Below are positions 15,021-23,068 of a stretch of DNA of 47,653 nucleotides, in pieces. The notes beneath the pieces are model-generated. The model had not been told where the DNA came from. It ran no database searches and worked only from the letters and a program-made list of their open reading frames with translations. The first letter of the stretch is position 1. Each line of letters begins with the position of its first letter. The stretch comes from JAKACA01 sp050008715 (lineage in GTDB: Bacteria > Actinomycetota > Acidimicrobiia > Acidimicrobiales > Bog-793), in contig JBEKMC010000039.1 in assembly GCA_050008715.1 (NCBI GenBank), forward strand, positions 1 through 47,653. Reading direction: 5' to 3'. A program made the position numbers and the translations under genes.

Positions 15021-16942
15021 GCACGCTCGCTCGCCCGCTCGTCTCGCCGGCGGAACCGGTGGCGACTCCGCCCGGCAACCTGGCCGCGGATCCCCGATCC
15101 GGCGCGGCGGACTGCTTGGCGAACGCCACTCGAGCGCTGCTCGCCTTGCAGGACGACGCCGGCTACTGGAAAGGTGAGCTCGAGACGAACGTCACCATGG
15201 ACGCGGAGGATCTGCTGCTCCGGGAGTTCCTCGGGATTCGGACAGCGGAACAGACCGATTCCTCCGCGCGGTGGATCCGTTCCCGGCAGCGAGGCGACGG
15301 GACATGGGCGAACTTCCACGAGGGCCCGCCGGATCTGTCGACGACCGTCGAGGCCTACCTCGCCTTGCGGCTCGCGGGCGACGACGTCGGCGCCCCGCAC
15401 ATGCGATCGGCAGCACGGTTCATCCTGGCCGCTGGTGGGGTCGAGGCGACGAGAGTCTTCACTCGCATCTGGTTGGCCCTGTTCGGCCTCTGGCCTTGGG
15501 CCGAGCTCCCGGTGCTGCCACCGGAGCTCATGTTCCTTCCGAAATGGGTTCCCCTCAACATCTACGACTTCGGGTGCTGGGCTCGCCAGACCGTCGTAGC
15601 GCTCACGGTGGTGGCGAGCCACCGGCCAGCTCGCCCGTTGGGCTTTGCCGTCGACGAGCTCCGCACCGGCGCGATGCCCGGCCCGCCGGAGCCGATCACG
15701 ACGTGGGCCGGACGCTTCCAGCTTCTCGACAGGATGCTCCATCGCTACGAGCGCCGTCCCGTGAAGCTCCTACGGTCTGCCGCCCTGCGCCGTGCCGAGC
15801 GGTGGATCCTGCAGCGCCAGGAGGCCGACGGCGGCTGGGGCGGCATCCAACCGCCGTGGGTCTATTCGCTCATGGCGCTCCGATTGCAGGGCTACGCCCT
15901 CGACCACCCGGTGATGCGCGCCGGGCTCGAGGGGCTCGACGGCTTCACCATCGAGGATGCGGCGGGCCGGCGCCTGGAAGCCTGCCAGTCTCCGGTGTGG
16001 GACACCGCCCTCGCAGTGACTGCGTTGGCCGATGCGGGTCTGCCGCCGGATGACCCGTCGCTCCGCACGGCCGCCCAGTGGCTGCTGGCGGAGGAGATCA
16101 CCGTGCCCGGCGACTGGCAGGTTCGCCGCCGCCATCTCGCCCCGGGCGGCTGGGCCTTCGAGTTCGCCAACGACAACTACCCGGACATCGACGACACCGC
16201 CGAGATCGTCATGGCCCTTGAGCGGACATCGGAGGACTGCAGCGCCGCCGTCGGGCGGGCGGTCACCTGGGTGGAAGGGATGCAGTGCCGTGACGGCGGA
16301 TGGGGCGCCTTCGACGCCGACAACACCCAGGATCTCTGCAGGCGCCTGCCGTTCTGCGACTTCGGCGAGCTGATCGACCCGCCGAGCGCGGACGTCACCG
16401 CCCACGTCGTCGAGATGCTCGCGGCGCGAAGCGGCCCCTCCCCCGTCGTCGACGCCGGCGTGAAGTGGCTGCTCGTCTCCCAGGAGGAGGACGGCTCCTG
16501 GTTCGGCCGATGGGGCGCCAACCACGTGTACGGCACGGGTGCAGTCGTACCGGCGCTCGTCGCTGCCGGCATGGGTGCCGACGACCCGGCGATACGACGG
16601 GCGATCGAGTGGCTCCAGCGGCACCAGAACGCCGACGGCGGTTGGGGCGAGGACCTCCGCTCCTATACCGACGACTCGTGGCGCGGCAAGGGCCCGTCCA
16701 CCGCTTCGCAGACGGCGTGGGCGCTGCTCGCTCTGCTGGCCGCGGGCGACCGAGCGTCTGATACTGCTCGCGCAGGTGTCGCCTACCTCGTCGCCAGCCA
16801 GCGTGAGGACGGTAACTGGGACGAGCCATGGTTCACGGGAACGGGGTTTCCGGGCTACTTCTACATCAACTACCACCTCTACCGGCTCGTCTTCCCGATC
16901 ATGGCATTGGGTCGCTACCTGAAGGGAGACGACGACGGCTGA
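15017..16942 (+). CDS. shc: squalene-hopene cyclase
   Basis: Cyclises squalene to hopene and diplopterol at the membrane. The 641-residue protein is close to the 631 of the Alicyclobacillus enzyme. The proton-donating DxDD motif is DIDD at residues 390-393 (NYPDIDDTAEIVMAL). Repeated QW motifs are obvious: QRQEADGGWGGIQPPWVYS, GMQCRDGGWGAFDADN, QEEDGSWFGRWGANHVYGT, QNADGGWGEDLRSY and SQREDGNWDEPWFTGTGFPG. The C-terminus GYFYINYHLYRLVFPIMALG is the usual end of these cyclases. The ATG overlaps the prenyl synthase stop. Its TGA at 16940-16942 lies in the region where the next gene must start. Confidence 0.96.
   Translation: MSTLARPLVSPAEPVATPPGNLAADPRSGAADCLANATRALLALQDDAGYWKGELETNVTMDAEDLLLREFLGIRTAEQTDSSARWIRSRQRGDGTWANFHEGPPDLSTTVEAYLALRLAGDDVGAPHMRSAARFILAAGGVEATRVFTRIWLALFGLWPWAELPVLPPELMFLPKWVPLNIYDFGCWARQTVVALTVVASHRPARPLGFAVDELRTGAMPGPPEPITTWAGRFQLLDRMLHRYERRPVKLLRSAALRRAERWILQRQEADGGWGGIQPPWVYSLMALRLQGYALDHPVMRAGLEGLDGFTIEDAAGRRLEACQSPVWDTALAVTALADAGLPPDDPSLRTAAQWLLAEEITVPGDWQVRRRHLAPGGWAFEFANDNYPDIDDTAEIVMALERTSEDCSAAVGRAVTWVEGMQCRDGGWGAFDADNTQDLCRRLPFCDFGELIDPPSADVTAHVVEMLAARSGPSPVVDAGVKWLLVSQEEDGSWFGRWGANHVYGTGAVVPALVAAGMGADDPAIRRAIEWLQRHQNADGGWGEDLRSYTDDSWRGKGPSTASQTAWALLALLAAGDRASDTARAGVAYLVASQREDGNWDEPWFTGTGFPGYFYINYHLYRLVFPIMALGRYLKGDDDG
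16922..16937 (+). promoter_or_regulatory. ribosome site and probable ACG start of the HpnG-IspH fusion
   Basis: AAGGGAG (16922-16928) is followed after 6 bases by ACG at 16935, in frame with the HpnG-like domain. The frame opens only at 16923, and no ATG, GTG or TTG occurs before 17178, although the 80 codons between align with HpnG. ATG in place of this ACG would give MAELTLLAARRTEA, a normal HpnG beginning. Confidence 0.55.
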
Positions 16943-18401
16943 GCTCACACTCCTGGCGGCCCGTCGCACCGAAGCTCAGGCGATCGGGGGTGCCGACCTC
17001 ATCGGGCCGGGCCCGGAAGATCACGGCGGCAGCACGATCGGCCTGCTGATCGGCGAGCATGCTCCGCTCGCGCTCGTCGGTGTCGCCGCCTCGCGATCGG
17101 GGGAACTGCCACCCGGCCACGTCGTCGTTGCCAACGAGCTGCGCGACGCCAACGGGGAACGGAGGCGCCTCCTGCCCATGGCGGCGCTCGTCGCCGGTGA
17201 GCTCGGGAAGACGGGACTCGATGTCCACCTGGCGCCGATCGTCTCGTCGCACGCCAGGCGTCCGACCGACTTGGCGTGGCTCGCGACCGCCGGCGCCATC
17301 GTCGTCGACTCACGATCTGCGTCGCTCGTCGATCGCCTCCCCCTGTGGCAGCCGCTCGCCGTCGTGCACGCGATCTCGGCAGGCCGGGACATCAGTTCCA
17401 TCGAACGGCAGCCGGCGCTCGCCTCGTTGCTCACCGCACGCGGCCCGCTCGAACGCTGGGCGCGGGCCTGCGGGAGCCACGAGGTCGTGCTCGCTGCTCC
17501 CCGGTCGTTCTGCGCCGGAGTCGTGCGGGCCATCGAGATCGTCAAGCGAGCGCTCGAGCGGTACGGCGCCCCCGTCTACGTCCGGCGGCAGATCGTGCAC
17601 AACCTGCACGTCGTTCGCGAGCTCGAAGCGCTCGGAGCCATCTTCGTCGAGGAGCTGGACGAGGTGCCGCCGTCGGCCACGGTCGTGTTCGCCGCCCACG
17701 GCGTGTCGCCAGCCGTGCGATCCCAGGCTGACGAGCGCCGCGACCTGACCGTCATCGACGCCACCTGCCCGCTCGTGGCGAAGGTGCACACCGAGGCCCG
17801 CCGATATGCCGCCCAGGGACACCATCTCGTGCTCATCGGCCATGGCGATCACGAGGAGATCCAGGGAACCCTCGGCGAGGCGCCCGGTCGCTTCCACCTC
17901 GTGGAGGGGCCGAGGGACGTGGCCGGTCTCGACCTCGACCCGTCGCAGCCGGTCGCCTACCTCACCCAGACCACGCTCGCGACCGACGAGACGGCAGAGA
18001 TCGTTGCGGCCTTGCGCCGGCGCTTCCCGCGCGTCGTGGCGCCCCCGGCCGACGACATCTGCTACGCCACGCAGAACCGCCAGGATGCCGTCCGCTCCAT
18101 TGCGCACCGCTGCGACCTGATGCTCGTGGTCGGTTCGGCGAACTCCTCCAACACCGCTCGACTCGTCGAGGTGGCCCGCCGTGAGGGCTGTCGCGCCGAG
18201 CTCATCGAAGATGCGTCGCATCTGCAGCTCGGCTGGCTCGAAGGAGTCGGCACCATCGGGCTCACCGCAGGCGCGTCGGCGCCCGACTTCCTCGTGCACG
18301 ACGTGCTCGAGACGCTTCGCCTGCTCGGCCCCGTCTCGCTGAGCGAGACGACGACTACACAAGAAACCGTCCACTTCGCCCTTCCCACACAGGTCCGCTG
18401 A
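16935..18401 (+). CDS. ispH: fusion: degenerate HpnG-type nucleosidase domain + IspH (HMBPP reductase)
   Basis: The C-terminal 300 residues are IspH, the [4Fe-4S] enzyme that reduces HMBPP to IPP and DMAPP, the last MEP step. Counting from the ATG at 17178, cluster cysteines are C112 (SFCAGVVRAIE), C197 (DATCPLVAKVH) and C295 (CYATQNRQDAV); IGHGDHEEIQGTLGE holds the catalytic Glu. The N-terminal 170 residues align with the HpnG/MTAN phosphorylase family (LTLLAARRTEAQAI, GHVVVANELRDANG, GLDVHLAPIVSS). The family DMES motif reads DSRS and the ISD catalytic Asp reads ISA, so this domain is probably inactive. The start is uncertain: ACG at 16935 has a ribosome site, while the first normal start (17178) would cut the domain in half. 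Stop and hpnH start overlap (TGATG). Confidence 0.85.
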   Translation, partial: TAELTLLAARRTEAQAIGGADLIGPGPEDHGGSTIGLLIGEHAPLALVGVAASRSGELPPGHVVVANELRDANGERRRLLPMAALVAGELGKTGLDVHLAPIVSSHARRPTDLAWLATAGAIVVDSRSASLVDRLPLWQPLAVVHAISAGRDISSIERQPALASLLTARGPLERWARACGSHEVVLAAPRSFCAGVVRAIEIVKRALERYGAPVYVRRQIVHNLHVVRELEALGAIFVEELDEVPPSATVVFAAHGVSPAVRSQADERRDLTVIDATCPLVAKVHTEARRYAAQGHHLVLIGHGDHEEIQGTLGEAPGRFHLVEGPRDVAGLDLDPSQPVAYLTQTTLATDETAEIVAALRRRFPRVVAPPADDICYATQNRQDAVRSIAHRCDLMLVVGSANSSNTARLVEVARREGCRAELIEDASHLQLGWLEGVGTIGLTAGASAPDFLVHDVLETLRLLGPVSLSETTTTQETVHFALPTQVR

Positions 18402-19408
18402 TGCCCGTCCCACTCCGCCAGAACATCCGCATCGGTACCCACCTTCTTCGGCAGCGCCTGAAGAAGGCCGCCTACTACCCCTTCATCGTCGAGATCGAAC
18501 CGCTCTTCGCCTGCAATCTCTCCTGTCCGGGCTGCGGCAAGATCCAGCATCCGACGGAGATCCTGCGACGCCGCCTGTCGGTCGAGGACATACTCGGAGC
18601 CGTCGCCGAGAGCGGCACGCCGATGGTGTCCATCGCAGGCGGCGAGCCGTTGCTGCACCCTGACATCGCTCGAATCGTCGAAGAGCTCGTGCGGCGAAAG
18701 GTCTACGTATATCTCTGCACGAACGCCGTCCTTCTGGAGCGGCGTCTCGACCGGTTCACGCCGTCGCATTACTTCTCGTGGGTCGTCCACGTCGACGGGC
18801 TACGCGAGCGCCATGACGAAGCGGTAGATCGCGCCGGCGTGTTCGATCAGGCCGTATCGGCGATCCGCGCCGCCAAGAAGGCGGGTTTCCGTGTGACGAC
18901 GAACTCGACGTTCTTCAACATCGACTCGCCGAAGACGGTCCGCGACGTGCTCGACTTCCTGAACGACGACCTCGAGGTCGACGCCATGATGATCTCGCCC
19001 GCCTATGCCTACGAGAAGGCGCCCGACCAGGAGCACTTCCTCGGGCCACAGCAGACAACCACCTTGTTCCGCGAGGTCTTCGGGGAGAACCGGCGGAAGC
19101 GCTGGCGCCTCAACCATTCCCCGCTGTTCCTGGACTTCCTCGAGGGGAAGGCGGAGTTCCAGTGCACAGCCTGGGGCGTCCCGAGCTACTCGGTGCTCGG
19201 TTGGCAGCGGCCGTGCTACCTCATGGCGGACGGCTACGCCTCCAGCTACCGCGAGCTCGTGGAGACGACGGACTGGTCGTCCTACGGCCGAGGGCGAGAT
19301 CCCCGTTGCGCGAACTGCATGGCTCATTGCGGCTACGAGCCCACCGCCGTGATCGCCACGATGGGCTCGCTCCGCCAATCCCTTCGTGCGCTCGTGAACA
19401 CGCACTGA
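18401..19408 (+). CDS. hpnH: radical SAM adenosyl-hopene synthase HpnH
   Basis: HpnH adds a 5'-deoxyadenosyl group to diploptene, the first step to extended C35 hopanoids. The 335-residue product has the radical-SAM cluster motif C38-x3-C42-x2-C45 in FACNLSCPGCGKIQHP, then VSIAGGEPLLHPDIARIVEE, YVYLCTNAVLLERRLDRF and the HpnH-like YFSWVVHVDGLRERHDEAVD. The C-terminal region has MISPAYAYEKAPDQEHFLG and WQRPCYLMADGY. The C-terminal CANCMAHCGYEPTAV could hold an auxiliary site. One base separates its stop from the dxs start. Confidence 0.94.
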   Translation: MPVPLRQNIRIGTHLLRQRLKKAAYYPFIVEIEPLFACNLSCPGCGKIQHPTEILRRRLSVEDILGAVAESGTPMVSIAGGEPLLHPDIARIVEELVRRKVYVYLCTNAVLLERRLDRFTPSHYFSWVVHVDGLRERHDEAVDRAGVFDQAVSAIRAAKKAGFRVTTNSTFFNIDSPKTVRDVLDFLNDDLEVDAMMISPAYAYEKAPDQEHFLGPQQTTTLFREVFGENRRKRWRLNHSPLFLDFLEGKAEFQCTAWGVPSYSVLGWQRPCYLMADGYASSYRELVETTDWSSYGRGRDPRCANCMAHCGYEPTAVIATMGSLRQSLRALVNTH

Positions 19409-19409
19409 C

Positions 19410-21245
19410 GTGAGCGTCGTCGACGTGCCGACTGGCTCCGGGCTCGCTTGCGCGACCTCGCCGGCACGGCTCCGGGAGATGAACGTCGTCGAGCTGAATG
19501 CCTTGGCAGCGGAGATCCGGGACTTCCTCGTGGCGAGCGTCGCCGAGACGGGTGGCCATCTCGGATCCAACCTGGGCGTCGTCGAGCTGACCATTGCGCT
19601 ACACCGTGTCTTCGACTCGCCGTTCGATGCGATCCTGTGGGACACCGGGCACCAGGCCTACGTGCACAAGCTCCTCACGGGACGACAGGACGGCTTCGGA
19701 AGCCTGCGCCAGCGCGGGGGCCTGTCCGGCTATCCGAGCCGCTCCGAGTCAGCCCACGACCTCGTCGAGAACAGCCACGCCTCGACAGCCCTCTCCTACG
19801 CCCACGGACTCGCTACCGCCGGACGGTTGCGAGACGATCATCGCCACGTGGTAGCCGTCGTCGGCGACGGCGCCCTGACGGGCGGACTCGCCTATGAGGC
19901 GCTCAACAACATCGGCGTGTCGGGTGCGGGCGTCACGGTGGTGCTGAACGACAACGGGCGCTCGTATGCGCCGACGATCACGTCCCTGTCGCTGGCCGGC
20001 GGCCCGTCGCTGGCCGGCGGCCCGTCGCTGGCCGTCCGGGCGGAGGGCGTCCGGGCGGAGGGCGCTCCCCGAGGACCGGAACACGGTCGCGCGTCCGCTT
20101 TCTTCGAAGCGCTCGGCCTCGCCTACCTGGGTCCGATCGACGGCCACGACATCGAGGCCATCGAGTCCGCCCTTGCCGGCGCTTCGGAGCACCCGGGACC
20201 CGTCGTGCTCCACGTGATCACACAGAAGGGCCGCGGGTACGAACCCGCCGAACGCGATGAGGAGAAGTGCCTGCACGACGTCGGGCCGTTCGACGTGGAG
20301 ACGGGCAAGCCGCGGGCGACGGGCGCTCGTTCGCTGAGCTACACCGAGGCCTTCGCGTCGGCGATCGTCCGCGAGGCGACCATTCGCCCGGAGCTCGTGG
20401 CGGTCACGGCCGCAATGCCGGGGCCGACAGGCCTGCTCCCGTTCCGGGACCGTTTTCCCGAACGTTTCTTCGACGTCGGGATCGCCGAGCAGCACGCGGT
20501 CACCGCCGCCGCCGGCATGGCCATGGGTGGGTTGCACCCCGTCGTCGCGATCTACTCGACGTTCCTCAACCGCGCGTGGGACCAGATCCTTCACGATGTC
20601 GGCCTCCACCGCCTGCCCGTCGTGTTCTGCCTGGACAGGGCGGGGATCACCGGAGATGACGGGCCGAGCCATCACGGCATCTTCGATCTCATGTTGTTGA
20701 GCAAGGTCCCCGGCCTCACGGTGCTTGCTCCCTCGTGCTACGAGGAAGTCGGCAACATGCTCCACCACGCCCTCGACATCACAGGGCCAGTCGCGATCCG
20801 ATGGCCGAAGAGCGCCGCTCCCCACGGCAACCGTGTCGGCCTCGGCCTGCGGGCGCGGCGGGTGCAAGCCGGCAGCGGCGTCTGCCTGCTCGGTGTCGGC
20901 AAGCTCGTCGAAGCCTGCGAAGCGGCCGCCGGCTTCCTGCAGGCACACGGAATCGACGCCACGGTCTGGGACGTGCGCTCCGCATCCCCGATCGATCCCG
21001 CCATGATCGACGACGCCCTCGCCCACGATCTCGTCGTGACGGCCGAAGACGGGATCGTCGCCGGCGGAGTCGGCTCGCTCATCGAAGCGGCCGTGCGGCG
21101 GGCTGCTCCCGAGGGCGGACTGCCGGTGATCCGGAACCTCGGCGTGCCACTCACCTATCTGCCTCACGGCGCCGCCGGGCAGATCCTGGCCGCGCTCGGG
21201 CTCGACGGCGACGGTATATACCGGACGGTGCTCGACGTCGTGTGA
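19410..21245 (+). CDS. dxs: 1-deoxy-D-xylulose-5-phosphate synthase
   Basis: Thiamine-diphosphate enzyme joining pyruvate and glyceraldehyde 3-phosphate, the entry step of the MEP pathway; 611 residues, about the usual length. Marks are ETGGHLGSNLGVVELTIALH, WDTGHQAYVHKLLTGR, the ThDP motif GDGALTGGLAYEALNNIG with NDN, FFDVGIAEQHAVTAAAGMAM (catalytic Glu) and DRAGITGDDGPSHHGIFDL. Residues about 194-218 are a repeat-expanded stretch (LSLAGGPSLAGGPSLAVRAE) at the flexible loop between domains. The gene closes the hopanoid operon. A cell normally has one housekeeping dxs; whether this is the only copy cannot be seen here. Confidence 0.95.
   Translation: MSVVDVPTGSGLACATSPARLREMNVVELNALAAEIRDFLVASVAETGGHLGSNLGVVELTIALHRVFDSPFDAILWDTGHQAYVHKLLTGRQDGFGSLRQRGGLSGYPSRSESAHDLVENSHASTALSYAHGLATAGRLRDDHRHVVAVVGDGALTGGLAYEALNNIGVSGAGVTVVLNDNGRSYAPTITSLSLAGGPSLAGGPSLAVRAEGVRAEGAPRGPEHGRASAFFEALGLAYLGPIDGHDIEAIESALAGASEHPGPVVLHVITQKGRGYEPAERDEEKCLHDVGPFDVETGKPRATGARSLSYTEAFASAIVREATIRPELVAVTAAMPGPTGLLPFRDRFPERFFDVGIAEQHAVTAAAGMAMGGLHPVVAIYSTFLNRAWDQILHDVGLHRLPVVFCLDRAGITGDDGPSHHGIFDLMLLSKVPGLTVLAPSCYEEVGNMLHHALDITGPVAIRWPKSAAPHGNRVGLGLRARRVQAGSGVCLLGVGKLVEACEAAAGFLQAHGIDATVWDVRSASPIDPAMIDDALAHDLVVTAEDGIVAGGVGSLIEAAVRRAAPEGGLPVIRNLGVPLTYLPHGAAGQILAALGLDGDGIYRTVLDVV
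19989..20063. repeat. in-frame tandem repeats inside dxs
   Basis: An 18-bp unit (TCGCTGGCCGGCGGCCCG) occurs at 19989-20006 and 20007-20024, with a 10-bp partial copy at 20025-20034. It is followed by a 15-bp unit (GTCCGGGCGGAGGGC) at 20034-20048 and 20049-20063. Both periods are multiples of three, so changes in copy number would keep the frame. Confidence 0.9.
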
Positions 21246-21297
21246 GCGGATCTCTCCGCCCAGACAGTCTTTCGGAGATCTCCGTACGAGAGCCCGC

Positions 21298-21705
21298 TCA
21301 GCGGGAGAGCATCAACCCGAGGCCGATCCCGAGCATCCAGACATCCTTGCTCACGCCGGTTCCGGCCTGGGTGGGCCAGATGCTGCCCGGTTTGTGGAAT
21401 GCCGGGGTGCGGCTGTACATGCCGACGAGACCTCCCGAGAACGCAGTGAGGCCGGCGCCCGCGAGGGCGTTCGACACAACGGGGGCGAGCAGCGCCGCGC
21501 CGAGCGCGATCTCGGAAGCGGCGAGCAGCTTGAGGAAGCGGGGTGCAGGAATGTCCTTCAGGAACGGGAAGGCTCCTGCCGCCACGCCGTGCACGGTGGT
21601 CGCCCGGTCGTCGTCGGCCTGCCACTTTTCCAAGCCGGCATGAAGGATGTACACGCCAGTCGTGACACGGCCGGGAACGTCTCGTGCCCGCAGTCGAAAA
21701 TGCAT
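21298..21705 (-). CDS. DoxX-like small membrane protein
   Basis: Protein of 135 residues with about four hydrophobic segments (VTTGVYILHAGLEKW, FLKLLAASEIALGAALLAP, GAGLTAFSGGLVGMY and VWMLGIGLGLMLSR). The pattern RVTTGVYILHAGLEKW near the start, followed by a middle SEIALGAALL helix, is that of DoxX-type proteins. GAGAGAGGA lies 8 bases before the ATG. It is convergent with dxs and downstream of the mycothiol enzyme gene on the same strand. No function is assigned to this small actinobacterial subgroup, as far as I know. Confidence 0.75.
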   Translation of the reverse strand: MHFRLRARDVPGRVTTGVYILHAGLEKWQADDDRATTVHGVAAGAFPFLKDIPAPRFLKLLAASEIALGAALLAPVVSNALAGAGLTAFSGGLVGMYSRTPAFHKPGSIWPTQAGTGVSKDVWMLGIGLGLMLSR

Positions 21706-21738
21706 AAGGAGTCCTCTCTCTCGAGTGCCCGGACCTGC

Positions 21739-22530
21739 TCAGAAGCCCGGAAACATGGCACGAAGCGTGCCGAGCTCTACGTCCTGCGGGCTGACGGGCG
21801 GCGTGTGATCCGGGTCGAGCCGGCCGTAGACGAGCCGGAGGAAGGCCTCCGCCGGGAGACGCACCTCACTCCCGGCGTCAGCTGGGCTCTCGGCGTCAGC
21901 TGGTTCGCCCGCAACGAGCGTCACGGCGTCTCCGGTCTCGAGGACGAAGTGCCGCTCGGGCTCGCTCGTCGTCACGTGGATGCGGCGGGCCTCGCCATCA
22001 GCCTTGCCACTGCGGCCCGCGGGGACGTCCAACGTGTCCACCAGCAGGTCGACGGCGTCGGGGGCGACCTTGGCGGCCGCGTCGAGGGCGACGGCGACAT
22101 CCCAGGTATGAACGGCATGCTCGCTGAGACGCATCCGCGCCAGTGCTGTGGCGTCGATCTCCATCCCGAACAGCTGGAGGTGCAGCCGGCCGAGCTCCCC
22201 GTCGTTAAGTGACTCGAACCGCTCGACGAGCGCGTTGCCCGCCTGCAGGGAGTCAGCAACTTGAGACTGCGGGCTCCGAGTGTTCCACGCCTCCCAGATC
22301 GGCCCGAAGGCGTCCCCGCCGGGCGGATCCCCGCCGCTGAGGCCGGCATTCAAGAACAGCCCGAAGATCTCCGCCTGCGACCCGAGATGTGACAGGACCT
22401 GGGCGATCGACCACTCCGAGTCGTACGACGGCTGTTCGACGTCGTCGGTTCCGAGCGTCTCGACGCAGGTGCGGAGTCTCTCGTGCGAGCTGCGAAGTGC
22501 GGCGATCCACGGCCCAGGGGCGGTTTCCAT
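21739..22530 (-). CDS. maleylpyruvate isomerase-family mycothiol-dependent enzyme
   Basis: Protein of 263 residues with the MDMPI/DinB-like four-helix fold (about 1-160) and a C-terminal domain. Metal-ligand candidates match the Corynebacterium maleylpyruvate isomerase pattern: His in VLSHLGSQAEIF and the pair in RLSEHAVHTWDVAVALD (E-x3-H). The C-terminal half has VETLGTDDVEQPSYDSEWS earlier and EVRLPAEAFLRLVYGRLDP late, typical of the actinobacterial group. The ATG at 22530 is supported by AAGAGGAG upstream. The family uses mycothiol or related thiols, which supports an actinobacterial host. The substrate is not predictable; most relatives are unassigned. Confidence 0.85.
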   Translation of the reverse strand: METAPGPWIAALRSSHERLRTCVETLGTDDVEQPSYDSEWSIAQVLSHLGSQAEIFGLFLNAGLSGGDPPGGDAFGPIWEAWNTRSPQSQVADSLQAGNALVERFESLNDGELGRLHLQLFGMEIDATALARMRLSEHAVHTWDVAVALDAAAKVAPDAVDLLVDTLDVPAGRSGKADGEARRIHVTTSEPERHFVLETGDAVTLVAGEPADAESPADAGSEVRLPAEAFLRLVYGRLDPDHTPPVSPQDVELGTLRAMFPGF

Positions 22531-23068
22531 GTTTGCTCCTCTTGTCGGTGCCGTCACGACCCGTCCCGTGCACACGCGAACGCCACGCACGCCGGGAAGT
22601 CACAACGTTCCCTCGCGAGAACCGATCGACACGCCCGGGTATTCCGGCCAGTCCCGTCCTGATGCCCGAGCTCGTGTGATGTGGACGGTTCACGGCCGTT
22701 CCTCGTGATGGTGCTGTACCCGTTCGTGATGTTCCTGAGGTCCCGGAAGGCGCTCCACTCGCTCCACCCTACGAATGTGGCGTGCATCGAGGCCCGGCCT
22801 GGCGCTGACGCCGGCGGCGACACGCGGGTCGGTCCCGATATGGACGCCATGATGCTCCGTTCGCTCGCCGCCATGCGAGAAACTTCGGCGAGGCAGTAGG
22901 GCGCTATGCTGGTTGTTCGCGGGTGTTACCGCGATCGGAAGGCGAGCATTATGTCCGGAAAACGCGACCCGTTTCCGTCGTCCCAGGGGGTAGCGGCGGC
23001 GAGATTTCGGGATACCGTGTCAGCGATCTCGCCGAGACGCGCCCACTCCGGCGTATAGCCGGGCCCCG
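22531..23068. other. 538-bp intergenic region, no convincing gene
   Basis: It lies between the divergent mycothiol-enzyme and REC-EAL genes. Short open frames exist, for example 22681-22899 (72 residues), but none has a ribosome site or a recognisable product. Promoters for both neighbours must lie here; TATGCT near 22905 is a weak -10 candidate. Confidence 0.5.

Noticed and set aside
14402..15742. Open frame of 446 codons on the minus strand across the prenyl synthase and shc genes
   Set aside because: It spans two well-supported genes and encodes low-complexity Arg/Ser/Ala-rich sequence.
16905..16942. Programmed +1 frameshift joining shc to the HpnG-IspH frame
   Set aside because: No slippery codon pair is evident, shc ends with its normal C-terminus, and an SD plus ACG start explains the arrangement more simply.
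15770..16969. Open frame of 399 codons antisense to shc
   Set aside because: It mirrors the codon structure of a certain gene in GC-rich DNA, its product is Arg/Val/Asp-rich without known motifs, and it has no ribosome site.
21246..21297. Terminator between dxs and the DoxX-like gene
   Set aside because: Only short imperfect pairings (TCTCCG/CGGAGA and CCCGCT/AGCGGG) occur, the latter reaching into the DoxX stop; not strong enough to list.
22681..22899. 72-codon frame in the 538-bp intergenic region
   Set aside because: No ribosome site, and no recognisable motif beyond one short hydrophobic stretch at the N-terminus.
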